In this document: one piece after another, positions 1 to 7,469 of the stretch
How positions within the stretch are numbered: position 1 is the first letter of the stretch
Layout of the letters: each line of letters starts with the position of its first letter
From: Robiginitomaculum sp.
GTDB taxonomy: Bacteria; Pseudomonadota; Alphaproteobacteria; Caulobacterales; Maricaulaceae
DNA length: 8,866 nt
Direction: 5' to 3'
Assembly (NCBI GenBank): GCA_021647805.1
Contig: JAKITZ010000095.1
Span: forward strand, 1 to 8,866
Made by a program: the position numbers and the translations under genes
The notes under the pieces: generated by a model
Databases searched by the model: none
What the model saw: only the letters and a program-made list of their open reading frames with translations
What the model was told of the DNA's origin: nothing

Positions 1-371
1 ACTATGATTCAAAATTACGTATTAATTTTGAACTGATTGCCAATGAAACTATATTGGGTGAGCAATGGTCTTATAATGGAAACATTAGGTCATTGACGCT
101 TTACCACCAAGATGGAGTAAATTTGCTGGCGACACATTATTGTCCGCAAGGAAATCAACCGCGCCTTAGAATGAGTGCTGATAGCACAATAGCTAAAATT
201 AATTTTGAGTTTCAAGATGCTACTAATTTATCGTCGCTGGATTCTAATCATCAACATTCTTTAAGTTTAGCATTACCAAGTGATAAATCAGCTTTTATAA
301 GAAGCGAGAGCTATCTTAGTAAAGAGGGCGAAGAGCAATCATATCTCGTTCTTGAGCGCATACTAAATTAG
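1..371 (+). CDS. Conserved protein of unknown function, C-terminal part (5' end outside window)
   Basis: The frame is open from the left edge (first full codon at 3) to a TAG at 369-371, giving 122 visible residues. A TTG at 54 is possible as a start, but the upstream frame reads as continuous protein (YDSKLRINFELIANETILGE), so I treat the gene as cut by the window edge. The visible part has short beta-rich stretches and a distinctive block, LLATHYCPQGNQPRLRM, at visible residues 41-57. It is preceded by LTLYHQDG and followed by an FEFQDATNL segment and SNHQHSLSL. I recall this pattern from small (about 150 aa) uncharacterised proteobacterial proteins, but no function is known to me. There is no membrane segment in the visible part. 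The conserved His and Cys residues (H45, C47, H83, H85) might matter functionally, which is inference. There is no clear link to the metal genes downstream. Confidence 0.75.
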   Translation, partial: YDSKLRINFELIANETILGEQWSYNGNIRSLTLYHQDGVNLLATHYCPQGNQPRLRMSADSTIAKINFEFQDATNLSSLDSNHQHSLSLALPSDKSAFIRSESYLSKEGEEQSYLVLERILN

Positions 372-452
372 AGCAAACCTTGTTGCCAGCGGCACAATTC
401 AGCACCTGTTTTAATGCGACCACTAAGATTGTTTTCTGTAAGTTGATGGATC

Positions 453-478
453 ATAAATATAAATATATTTATATTTAT
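453..478. repeat. Perfect 26-bp A/T-only palindrome
   Basis: Every base from 453 to 478 pairs with its partner across the centre between 465 and 466 (13-bp arms, no loop mismatch). Symmetry breaks at 452 (c) against 479 (a). It lies about 80 bases after the left-edge gene and about 250 bases before the outer-membrane protein gene. It could extrude as a cruciform, act as a weak RNA hairpin, or be an operator for a dimeric protein. No T-rich terminator tail distinct from the arm follows, so a terminator role is not supported. Confidence 0.8.
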
Positions 479-710
479 ATTTTAGCTTAGCGATAAGTTT
501 GTGCAGATTTATTGATGAGCAAGTATATTTTTTACTAGATGTATTTACTTGTGAATTATTAAAAATAATTCCAATTATTGCTGCGTTTGAAGTTTAGCGA
601 CCCTAGTAAATTCTATAACACTTTTTAGTGAGTTTTTTGTCTCAAACGGCTTCAAAAAGTTGATTTGATAGTGATCCCAATATCCTTTTGATACCAGTTC
701 TCTAGTCAAC

Positions 711-718
711 AAAGGAGA
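711..718 (+). promoter_or_regulatory. Strong Shine-Dalgarno for the outer-membrane protein gene
   Basis: AAAGGAGA with the GGAG core at 714-717, 7 bases before the ATG at 725. This near-consensus site fixes the start of the downstream gene and suggests high expression. Confidence 0.85.
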
Positions 719-724
719 GACACT

Positions 725-1399
725 ATGAGAACAAAATTAGCATTGATCAGCGCCGGAATAATTATCGGTATTGGAGCTGCTCAGCCATCTTCTGCCAATG
801 ATGGTTTTTATGTATCAGGCTCGATAAACAGCACGACACAAGAAAACAACCAAACACGCAACACTGAAAGTAATCAACCTCTTGCCGGCGCATCTGGTGG
901 CCCAAGCGGTTCTGTTGTTGATAAAGAAACCGGGATCGGCTTTGTCGGCGGAATTGGCTATAAATACAGCTTTACAAATGATTTCTTTGTTTCTACCGAA
1001 GCATTTTATAGTACTGAAAACGCGGCCACTACAATCATCAATAGCGTGTTGGTTAATAATGTCGAGTTAAACTCGACGTATGGTATAGACTTACGTCTTG
1101 GTCACAATGTAACGGATAAAGTTGCGCTTTATGGCTTAATAAGCGCAACGGCATACGATTTCGATAGCCGGCTAAATTATACATTTGCGCCACCTGTTAA
1201 TGCAATATCTGCAACCGAATGGGCTTTGACATATGGGGGCGGCATCGAGTTGAAATTATATGATGGTTTGTCAACATTTGGCGAATTTAGAATTGCTAAT
1301 GATCTGAGCTTTGACACTCCAGCTGATGTTGGCGGGGTAATTAGTAGGAACGAGCTAAACTATACTACATTGCGTACCGGGTTTAGATTTAGTTTCTAA
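725..1399 (+). CDS. Small outer-membrane beta-barrel protein (OmpA/Omp25-like porin-family fold)
   Basis: This 224-aa protein is predicted to sit in the outer membrane as a small (about 8-strand) barrel. Residues 1-24 form a classic Sec signal peptide: MRTK, then a hydrophobic core, then cleavage after SSA before NDGFYVSGS. The mature part alternates aromatic/hydrophobic and polar residues in strand-like segments, such as GIGFVGGIGYKYSF (70-83), FFVSTEAFYS (87-96), TYGIDLRLGHNV (118-129), ALYGLISATAYDF (134-146), ALTYGGGIELKLY (167-179), STFGEFRIAND (183-193) and TTLRTGFRFSF (214-224). It ends in Phe, as BAM-inserted proteins do. Segments rich in N, T and S (35-65, 98-115, 195-212) look like surface loops. 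The gene stands alone, with a strong ribosome site and its own terminator, convergent with the efflux operon. The family is assigned by architecture; the exact role (structural, adhesin-like or small porin) is unknown. Confidence 0.8.
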   Translation: MRTKLALISAGIIIGIGAAQPSSANDGFYVSGSINSTTQENNQTRNTESNQPLAGASGGPSGSVVDKETGIGFVGGIGYKYSFTNDFFVSTEAFYSTENAATTIINSVLVNNVELNSTYGIDLRLGHNVTDKVALYGLISATAYDFDSRLNYTFAPPVNAISATEWALTYGGGIELKLYDGLSTFGEFRIANDLSFDTPADVGGVISRNELNYTTLRTGFRFSF

Positions 1400-1432
1400 A
1401 CTTAGTCACATTACTTTTTATAGCGATACTAG

Positions 1433-1466
1433 AAACCCGGCAGAATTCTGCCGGGTTTTTTGTTTT
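1433..1466 (+). terminator. Rho-independent terminator after the outer-membrane protein gene
   Basis: Bases 1433-1458 form a perfect 26-bp palindrome (arms AAACCCGGCAG and CTGCCGGGTTT around AATT). It is followed on the + strand by more T (1456-1461, then G and TTTT). It starts 34 bases after the stop codon. The palindrome can also form on the minus strand, where only TTTCTAG follows, so it may weakly stop the convergent efflux operon that ends at 1476. Confidence 0.92.
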
Positions 1467-1475
1467 GTATTTCGC

Positions 1476-1784
1476 TTAAATTTGATGCTGTGAAGTTATG
1501 TCACTGACATAGATACACCCAGAATCTTCTTGTCCGGTTTTAGCGTTTTCCTTGATCAAAGAAATTGCTTCTTCCAGACGTTCTGCTTTACAGACCAGCT
1601 CCAATTTTACTTCGGTCATTACCCTTGCGCCAAGCTCCATTGAATATTCCTGATCTGAAGAGCCAAGGCTTTGCAACACCTGTTTGACATCAACCATGGC
1701 GAAATGACCAAGATCGGCCAAACGAAGTGCCCGGACGACATCAGCCGCCCGGTTTCTGTGGATATAGGCTTTTATCTCTTTCAT
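1476..1784 (-). CDS. Divergent PII-like signalling protein (PII-NG type) coupled to the metal efflux pump
   Basis: This 102-aa protein has the PII (GlnB/GlnK) fold signature: start MKEIKAYIHRNRAADVVRAL, a middle strand TEVKLELVC (57-65), and the B-loop region AKTGQEDSGCIYVSDI (81-96). PII proteins are homotrimers whose T-loop binds target proteins. An ungapped comparison with E. coli GlnB from memory puts Leu at Tyr51 (the uridylylation site), Ser at Gln39, Gln at Lys85, Ser at Asp88, Cys at Lys90, and no Arg101/Arg103. T83-G84, G89 and E62 are kept. Classical ATP/2-oxoglutarate sensing is therefore doubtful. The ATG overlaps the stop of the RND pump gene (ATGA, 1781-1784), with AGGAAG 7 bases upstream, so translation is coupled. 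A PII subgroup (PII-NG) next to heavy-metal efflux genes is known; this gene fits it. The likely role is to control or sense for the pump. The effector is unknown. Confidence 0.85.
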   Translation of the reverse strand: MKEIKAYIHRNRAADVVRALRLADLGHFAMVDVKQVLQSLGSSDQEYSMELGARVMTEVKLELVCKAERLEEAISLIKENAKTGQEDSGCIYVSDITSQHQI

Positions 1785-4700
1785 GATATTTCTTCCTGTT
1801 TTAGAGTCAGTTTTTTCTCAAGTTTTTGTTCTCGGCGGGTTTCAAAGAACTCGTACATTAACGGTAGCAAGATCAGAGTTAATAATGTCGAGGTAATAAG
1901 ACCACCAACAACAACAGCTGCCAATGGCCGTTGTGTTTCAGCGCCGACACCGCTTGATATTAACATCGGGACTAATCCCAATATTGCAACACTGGCTGTC
2001 ATCATGACCGGTCGCAGGCGCATTTCAGCGCCTTTACGAACTGCATCATAAACGCTCATACCCTTGTCACGAAGTTCGTTGATAAAACTAAGCAACACAA
2101 TACCATTTAACATTGCCACCCCAAAGACGGCAATAAAGCCGATAGCCGATGGCACTGATAAATATTGACCGGATATATAAAGCGCGATCAAACCGCCAAT
2201 GGTAGCAAATGGAACATTGGCAATAATCATTCCTGCATAGCGCAAGGAATTAAACGCAGTGTACAGCAACACAAAAATAAAGAAGATGGTTACCGGAACA
2301 ATTACGCCGAGTTTAGCCATTGCCCGCTGTTGGTTTTCGAACGCACCGCCCCATTCTATCCAATAGCCTACAGGCATATCAATGCTTTGCTCAATCGCGG
2401 CATTGGCATCTTGGACAAAACCATCAATATCACGACCACGAACATCCATTTGTATTACGGCATAACGCTGTAACTGTTCGCGTCTGATGAATGAATATCC
2501 TTCGGCTATAGTTATATTGGCTACTTGAGAAAGGGGTATTATTGCCCCCGAACTGGTCTGCATGGGGATATTGCCAATAGCCTCAACCGATGTCTTTGCA
2601 CTGTCCTGAAAACGAGTGGTGATTTCAAAGCGTTTAACGCCATCGATCAATGTACTTACCGGTTCGCTGCCGATACCGGTGCGAACAATGGTCAATACAT
2701 CATCAGCATTCATTCCATATCTAGCCAAGGCTTCACGGTCGACTTCAATACGGATTTGTGGTTTGCCAATATTGGCTTCTAGGGATAGATCGGCAACACC
2801 TTGCACTCCTTCAAGCACATCCTTGATTTGGGCGCTTAGACGATCTAGCTCCTGTAAGTTTTCGCCATAAAGTTTTACTGCCAAAGTTGCACGAACGCCG
2901 GAGATAAGTTCCTCAACCCGCATTTGAATAGGTTGAGTAAAGGCAATGATCGATGTTGGTGCAACTTTTTCCAAAGTTTCGCGCATGTCGATCGCTAGCT
3001 CGGTGATATCACGATCGCCTGGCCATTCTTTATGCGGTTTTAAAGCGGTGTAAACTTCCATATAATTAACATCGGCGGTTTCGCCTTTTTCTGCGCGACC
3101 GATCATAGATATAGTGGTTTCCACCTCTGGAAATTCGCCTAATGCCAATTCGATTTTTTTGGCGATCTTGATGGATTGATCCAAAGAAGTAGACGGAATG
3201 GAAGACACCCGCCACATGATAGAACCTTCTTGTAATTGCGGCATAAACTCTTTTCCCAATAATGGAAACAGGCTAAGCGACCCAATCAGAAGTATTACAG
3301 CACTGATCATGACCAGTGCTTTGCGTCTAAGGGCAAATGCTAATAATGGCAAATAACCAAGTTTTAGAAAGCGCACCAAAATCGTGTCTTTTTCTACCAT
3401 TGGTTTTAGGATCAACGCGGCAAGAACCGGGATCAAAGTTAACGTAAGTAATAATGATCCGGCCATGGCAAAGCTGATATTAAAGGCCATTGGTTTGAAT
3501 AGTTTGCCCTCAAGACCTTCTAGGCTGAACAAAGGCATGAATACGATAATGATAATGGCAATGGCAAAGGTCATTGGATTGGCGACCTCTTTGGCGGCAG
3601 CAAGAACTGCTGCTGTCCGATTTACCGGACCTTTGCCTTCGGATTTTCGCTCCGACATAATGCGAAACGAATTTTCGACCATAACTACCGCACCATCGAC
3701 CATCATTCCTATGCCAATGGCCAGTCCAGCCAAAGACATTAGATTAGCGGATAACCCTACTTGATTCATCATGATAAAGGCGATCAGCATGGCTAATGGC
3801 AAAGCGGTTATTACCACTATTGCCGAGCGAATTTCGCCTAAAAACAAAAACAGCACAATAGCAACCAGTATGGAGCCTTCAATAAGGGCTTTTTCAGCAG
3901 TATGCACAGCTTTTTCAACCAAATCAGTACGGTCATAGATCGGTTTTACTACCACGCCAGGCGGTAAGGCTTTCTCGACAGTTTTAAGTTTTTCCTTAAC
4001 GTTCTCAACCACTGCCTTGGCGTTTTCACCCATCCGTGACAATGCCATGCCAAGCACAACTTCCTTGCCGTCACGGGTAACTGCACCAAAGCGCAAAGCA
4101 CCTTCTTGGGTAATGGTTGCCACGTCGCGGATATAAACCGCAACACCGTCAATAGATTTTAGTTTGATCCCGCCAATATCGGCTTCATTTTTGACCAGAC
4201 CAAGACCTCGAACTAGAAACTGCTCGGAACCTTGATCAATATATTGGCCGCCAACTTGTCGGTTATTGGCTTGAATCGCTTCCATGACTTCGGTAAAACC
4301 AAGTTGATATTTGATCAGCTTAAGCGGATCTATTTTGACCTGATATTGCCGCTCCTGGCCGCCCCACGACATAACATCATCAACACCTGGCGCTGTTCGT
4401 AAAATTAGCCTTACTGTCCAGTCTTGCAGGGTTCGCAAGTCCATATCGGTGATGTCGGCGTTTAGTTTCTCATCGGCTCGTTCCAATGTGTACCAAAACA
4501 CTTGTCCCAAACCCGAAGTGTTGGGGCCTAATTCGGGTGTACCATAACCATCAGGTATTCTATCACCAACTTCTTGCAAGCGCTCACCAACCAAACGCCG
4601 GGCAAAATAAATGTCCATATCATCTTTGAAATAAACGGCCACATAAGACAGGCCGAATAAGCTGACCGATCTTATTTCTTTAACATCGGGAAGCCCGGCC

Positions 4701-4918
4701 ATGCTTGATTCAATCGGAAAAGTAAGTAGTTCTTCAACGTCCTCGGCTGCAAGACCGGGGCTTTCAGTATAGATATTTACCTGAGACGGAGTTACATCAG
4801 GAAATGCGTCAATCGGGATAATGTTGATGGCGCGAACGCCTAAAAATGCAATTACGGCAAATGCTATTAGTACAAGTGCTTTGTACTGTAGCGAAAATTC
4901 TACGAGTCTATTTAACAT
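1781..4918 (-). CDS. czcA: Heavy-metal efflux RND pump, inner-membrane subunit (CzcA/CusA family)
   Basis: This proton-driven antiporter subunit of 1045 aa (usual length) exports metal ions with the adaptor and outer-membrane factor encoded upstream. The RND layout is clear: TM1 (about 13-33), a periplasmic domain with PSQVNIYTESPG and SSMAGLPDVKEIRS, TM2-6 (about 342-505), TM7 (about 535-553), a second periplasmic domain, and TM8-12 (about 868-1022). The TM4 motif is AIGIGMMVDGAVVMVEN (400-416), with D408 and E415 kept but G402 where CzcA of Cupriavidus has D402. The porter region FTQPIQMRVEELISGVR (660-676) is CzcA-like. The three CusA cleft methionines (M573, M623, M672) align by eye with R570, Y619 and E670, which argues against a pure Cu(I)/Ag(I) pump. 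Divalent metals (Zn, Co, Cd, Ni) are more likely, but this is inference. AAGGA lies 7 bases before the ATG, and 23 bases separate it from the adaptor gene. The symbol marks the family, not a proven substrate. Confidence 0.93.
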   Translation of the reverse strand: MLNRLVEFSLQYKALVLIAFAVIAFLGVRAINIIPIDAFPDVTPSQVNIYTESPGLAAEDVEELLTFPIESSMAGLPDVKEIRSVSLFGLSYVAVYFKDDMDIYFARRLVGERLQEVGDRIPDGYGTPELGPNTSGLGQVFWYTLERADEKLNADITDMDLRTLQDWTVRLILRTAPGVDDVMSWGGQERQYQVKIDPLKLIKYQLGFTEVMEAIQANNRQVGGQYIDQGSEQFLVRGLGLVKNEADIGGIKLKSIDGVAVYIRDVATITQEGALRFGAVTRDGKEVVLGMALSRMGENAKAVVENVKEKLKTVEKALPPGVVVKPIYDRTDLVEKAVHTAEKALIEGSILVAIVLFLFLGEIRSAIVVITALPLAMLIAFIMMNQVGLSANLMSLAGLAIGIGMMVDGAVVMVENSFRIMSERKSEGKGPVNRTAAVLAAAKEVANPMTFAIAIIIIVFMPLFSLEGLEGKLFKPMAFNISFAMAGSLLLTLTLIPVLAALILKPMVEKDTILVRFLKLGYLPLLAFALRRKALVMISAVILLIGSLSLFPLLGKEFMPQLQEGSIMWRVSSIPSTSLDQSIKIAKKIELALGEFPEVETTISMIGRAEKGETADVNYMEVYTALKPHKEWPGDRDITELAIDMRETLEKVAPTSIIAFTQPIQMRVEELISGVRATLAVKLYGENLQELDRLSAQIKDVLEGVQGVADLSLEANIGKPQIRIEVDREALARYGMNADDVLTIVRTGIGSEPVSTLIDGVKRFEITTRFQDSAKTSVEAIGNIPMQTSSGAIIPLSQVANITIAEGYSFIRREQLQRYAVIQMDVRGRDIDGFVQDANAAIEQSIDMPVGYWIEWGGAFENQQRAMAKLGVIVPVTIFFIFVLLYTAFNSLRYAGMIIANVPFATIGGLIALYISGQYLSVPSAIGFIAVFGVAMLNGIVLLSFINELRDKGMSVYDAVRKGAEMRLRPVMMTASVAILGLVPMLISSGVGAETQRPLAAVVVGGLITSTLLTLILLPLMYEFFETRREQKLEKKLTLKQEEIS

Positions 4919-4941
4919 GATTTATTCCTTAGACGTTGGCA

Positions 4942-6087
4942 TTAATGGCCGTGCCCAGATCCCATTTTCGATTTCAGGATAAGCGATTTCAGCAAGAAAA
5001 TTTCTGTGGAGGCTATTATGTCGCCAGTGTTAAGACCGCTTTTGATCTCTACCCACTCGCCATATGTTGCACCCACCAGAACCTTTTGTGGTTCCATTTC
5101 ATCACCATCGACAACAAAAACTTGTGAGTCACCGTTCATCAATGTGACTGCTTGTCTTGGTACAGCCATTACTGGCGCCGTTTTTCCGGCTTCGATGTAG
5201 ACAGTAACAAACTGTCCTGAATGTAAGGTGTCAGCTGTATTATCCACTGTAATTCTGGCTGAGATAGTTCGTGTTGTTTCATCGACTTGGTGGCGTACCT
5301 GTAAAACAGATCCAGAATAAACTGAATTGTCATTGGTGACGATCCGCACTTTGGCTCCGGCATCTATATGATTATTACCATATCCCGGGAGCATGGCTTC
5401 TACCCAGACATTACTCTCGTCAGATATTGCGAACAAAACTCGTCCCGGCTCGATAAATTCACCAAGCACAAACTCGTCATTCATAACAGTACCTGCTTGT
5501 CTGGCAAATAAAGTAAATTCGCCAGTAGCTTTTGAAGCATCACCCTTGGAGCTAAGTCGCGTAGTTTCGCCGCCACTTAATCCAAACGCTCGAACTTTGG
5601 CTACTGCTTGTTGTGCGGAAACCTGAGCTTCTGTGTACCGACGATCGGAGACCACCTTTCGGCCAAGTCTTTCAACCCGTTTCCACTCTTTTGCGGTGAC
5701 AATCAAATTGCCTTGTGCTTCGGCCATTTGCACGCTGGACAGCGTAACTAGCGGCTCGCCAGCAGAAACATTGTCACCTAATTTTACATGGCGGGTCATT
5801 ATTTGCGCAGCAATTCTAGGTGTGACTTGAGATGTTTTATAAAGATCAAGTCCAACCTCGCCGGGTGCACGTATTTCCTCGCCCAATGAACGGCGAGCGA
5901 CGGTGTAAATTTCCACACCATTTTTCTTGCGCTCGGCGGCGGTCATTTCGACGTGACCTTCTTCGCCCTCGTCGCCATGATCGTCATCTTCTCCGGAAAA
6001 AGCTGGTGCCGCAAACAACAAGGGTGCGCTTAATAAAGTAATAGCAATAAAGCGAGTAATTTTTTTCAGATTCATATCAAAAGTCAT
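4942..6087 (-). CDS. czcB: RND efflux periplasmic adaptor subunit (membrane fusion protein, CzcB/CusB family)
   Basis: This 381-aa adaptor links the RND pump to the outer-membrane channel. It has a signal peptide (residues about 1-31, hydrophobic ITRFIAITLLSAPLLFAAPA) and then an acidic, His-bearing stretch, GEDDDHGDEGEEGHVEM (32-48). A barrel-sandwich half follows (VTPRIAAQIMTRHVKLGDNVSAGEPL split across 88-113). Next comes an alpha-hairpin (about 117-165), the second half with FTLFARQAGTV (191-201), a beta-barrel (about 225-300), and the C-terminal domain VMAVPRQAV (306-314) to the end. The tail is GSGHGH. I chose the ATG at 6087 because it overlaps the upstream stop (ATGA, 6084-6087) and has GGAGG at 6095-6099, 7 bases upstream. 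An ATG at 6105 would add six residues but lacks that spacing. A third ATG at 6075 is also in frame. The His/Asp-rich ends may bind metal in the periplasm (inference). Confidence 0.9.
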   Translation of the reverse strand: MTFDMNLKKITRFIAITLLSAPLLFAAPAFSGEDDDHGDEGEEGHVEMTAAERKKNGVEIYTVARRSLGEEIRAPGEVGLDLYKTSQVTPRIAAQIMTRHVKLGDNVSAGEPLVTLSSVQMAEAQGNLIVTAKEWKRVERLGRKVVSDRRYTEAQVSAQQAVAKVRAFGLSGGETTRLSSKGDASKATGEFTLFARQAGTVMNDEFVLGEFIEPGRVLFAISDESNVWVEAMLPGYGNNHIDAGAKVRIVTNDNSVYSGSVLQVRHQVDETTRTISARITVDNTADTLHSGQFVTVYIEAGKTAPVMAVPRQAVTLMNGDSQVFVVDGDEMEPQKVLVGATYGEWVEIKSGLNTGDIIASTEIFLLKSLILKSKMGSGHGH

Positions 6088-7352
6088 CGGATGGCCTCCA
6101 GCCATAAAGTTGAATTATTAGATGCATCAAGCCATTCAAACCAACTGCGCCATAAAGCGCCGTTTAATTCGATAGAAGCGGCCTCGGCATCAAATGTTTG
6201 ATTAAGTTGCACCAGATAAGAAACCGCATCGGTTTCACCGGCTTGCCATAGAATTTTCAATAATTCTCTTTGCGAGCCTAATTGTGTGGCACCGGTATCT
6301 TGCCATTGCTTCCACGCTTGTTGCGAGGCAATTACCCGCTCTGTGGCCCCGTTCAATCGCGCCATAACTTGGCGCCGGGTGTTTTGCGCACTGGCCGCCG
6401 CGCCAACGGCTTCTGCTCGTGCGGCAGTTACGTTTTGACTGTAATTGTTACGAATTTGCAGAGGGATTGCTAACTGCACGCCGAACAGGGTTGCTTGTCC
6501 GCCTAAATCCTCGGTTTCCTGTCCAATACGAAAGCCAATGGTTGGATCGGCTTTGCGCATTTTATCTGCTAGCTGTATTCTAGTTCTAAACCCGTCAGAT
6601 AAAGCCAGCGCAAGCCGTAATTCTGGTAAAGTGTTGATTTTCGTATTTGCCGCTAACAATAAATAAGTTTGCGGTGTGCCGACCAAAAGCGGCCATACTT
6701 CTCTTTGTTCACCGGCCAAGCCTGCCAGTCTTTCGCGACTTCGTGACATAGCGTCTTGGGCTTTGGCTTTGGCTGCTACCGCTTGTGAACGGGTTAAGCG
6801 GGCGGTCAATAGTTCTGATTGTGATAAATCGCCAACTTCATGGCGTTTTGTCGCCAGATCCAAAAATTCCTCAGCCAAGCGAAAACGATCTCTTTCCAAT
6901 TGTATCTGGTCAAATGCACTTTGATGTTCAGCTAAAGCTGCTAGCAGATCAGTGGTTACAGATTTTTCAACAATTTCCAAAGCAGCTTTTGCAGCTGTAA
7001 CATCAGCCTTACCGGTTGCGGCATTTGCTTTGCGTTTGCCAGACCAGTCGATGGTTTGCGAGATACCAACAGCTTTGGTGGTTGCGGCTGACGACTCAAA
7101 ATCGGCTTCTAGTTGGGGGTTATAAACTGCCCTTGCTGAACCTTCGCTACGGGCAATAGCTGCATCTAATTCGGCCTTGGCAGAGTTTAAGGATGGGTGA
7201 GATATTAAAATTGATTGCACAAATTCTGCAACAACTGGTCTTGAACTTTGTTGCAATGCAGGTTCAGTTTCTTTGGCAAGAACAGTTGGCGCAATGGCGC
7301 TGATCAAGCCTGTAAGGAAGGTACTTAGCAGTACCAGATATAAGTTTTTCAT
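6084..7352 (-). CDS. czcC: Outer-membrane factor of the metal efflux system (TolC family, CzcC/CusC type)
   Basis: This 422-aa TolC-family channel subunit is expected to form a trimeric outer-membrane and periplasmic tunnel. The start at 7352 gives a typical signal peptide, MKNLYLVLLSTFLTGLISAI followed by APTVLA and KETEP. There is no lipobox Cys, so it is not a lipoprotein. The body is the usual long alpha-helical repeat: SHPSLNSAKAELDAAIARSE, NPQLEADFES, then SQTIDWSGKRKA near the first strand pair. The first repeat ends with RHEVGDLSQSELLTARL, and the second with WQAGETDAVSYLVQLNQTFD and a LNGALWRSWFEW segment. The frame extends upstream to an ATG at 7463, but those 37 residues look non-secretory and would bury the signal peptide, so I reject that start. 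The Shine-Dalgarno before 7352 is weak (TTAAG next to the ATG). The gene is first of the C-B-A triplet, overlapping the adaptor by 4 bases. The symbol is family level. Confidence 0.88.
   Translation of the reverse strand: MKNLYLVLLSTFLTGLISAIAPTVLAKETEPALQQSSRPVVAEFVQSILISHPSLNSAKAELDAAIARSEGSARAVYNPQLEADFESSAATTKAVGISQTIDWSGKRKANAATGKADVTAAKAALEIVEKSVTTDLLAALAEHQSAFDQIQLERDRFRLAEEFLDLATKRHEVGDLSQSELLTARLTRSQAVAAKAKAQDAMSRSRERLAGLAGEQREVWPLLVGTPQTYLLLAANTKINTLPELRLALALSDGFRTRIQLADKMRKADPTIGFRIGQETEDLGGQATLFGVQLAIPLQIRNNYSQNVTAARAEAVGAAASAQNTRRQVMARLNGATERVIASQQAWKQWQDTGATQLGSQRELLKILWQAGETDAVSYLVQLNQTFDAEAASIELNGALWRSWFEWLDASNNSTLWLEAIR
6095..6099 (-). promoter_or_regulatory. Shine-Dalgarno that decides the adaptor start
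   Basis: GGAGG on the minus strand lies inside the last codons of the outer-membrane factor gene, 7 bases before the ATG at 6087. It supports the 6087 start over the ATG at 6105 and implies translational coupling of the two genes. Confidence 0.8.
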
Positions 7353-7469
7353 CTTAATGCTTTTCGTTTGTACTGCTTGAAAATCCTTACAAGCAGTATA
7401 ATCAACTCTAGCAACCAAGCTTAAATTACCGCGAAACGGTATTGTTAGGTTGCTGGGATACATTCAAAG

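Larger units (their letters stand above)
372..724. other. Intergenic region without a gene
   Basis: This 353-base A+T-rich stretch has no convincing ORF or RNA gene. It holds the 26-bp A/T palindrome at 453-478. A small hairpin, CACT-TTTT-AGTG, lies around 619-630 just before a T run; it resembles a weak terminator but the stem has only 4 bp. TTGATT (660-665) and TTGATA (665-670) could be -35 elements for the outer-membrane gene, but no good -10 hexamer sits at the right distance, so no promoter is called. The last 15 bases carry the ribosome binding site of the next gene. Confidence 0.6.

Noticed and set aside
619..640. Hairpin plus T run resembling a terminator
   Set aside because: The stem has only 4 A/T-rich base pairs, and it lies about 250 bases after the nearest upstream gene; too weak to call.
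882..1070. Plus-strand 62-aa frame inside the outer-membrane protein gene
   Set aside because: It overlaps in another frame a gene with signal peptide, strong Shine-Dalgarno and terminator, and shows no features of its own.
1671..3764. Several plus-strand open frames opposite the PII and RND genes
   Set aside because: They are antisense shadows of strongly conserved genes, with no ribosome sites or family motifs.
6088..6105. Adaptor start at the ATG at 6105
   Set aside because: The ATG at 6087 has GGAGG at ideal spacing and a stop-start overlap; the 6105 ATG lies upstream of that site.
7353..7463. Upstream extension of the outer-membrane factor to an ATG at 7463
   Set aside because: The extra 37 residues (starting MYPSNLTIPF) would precede and disable a clear signal peptide starting at 7352.
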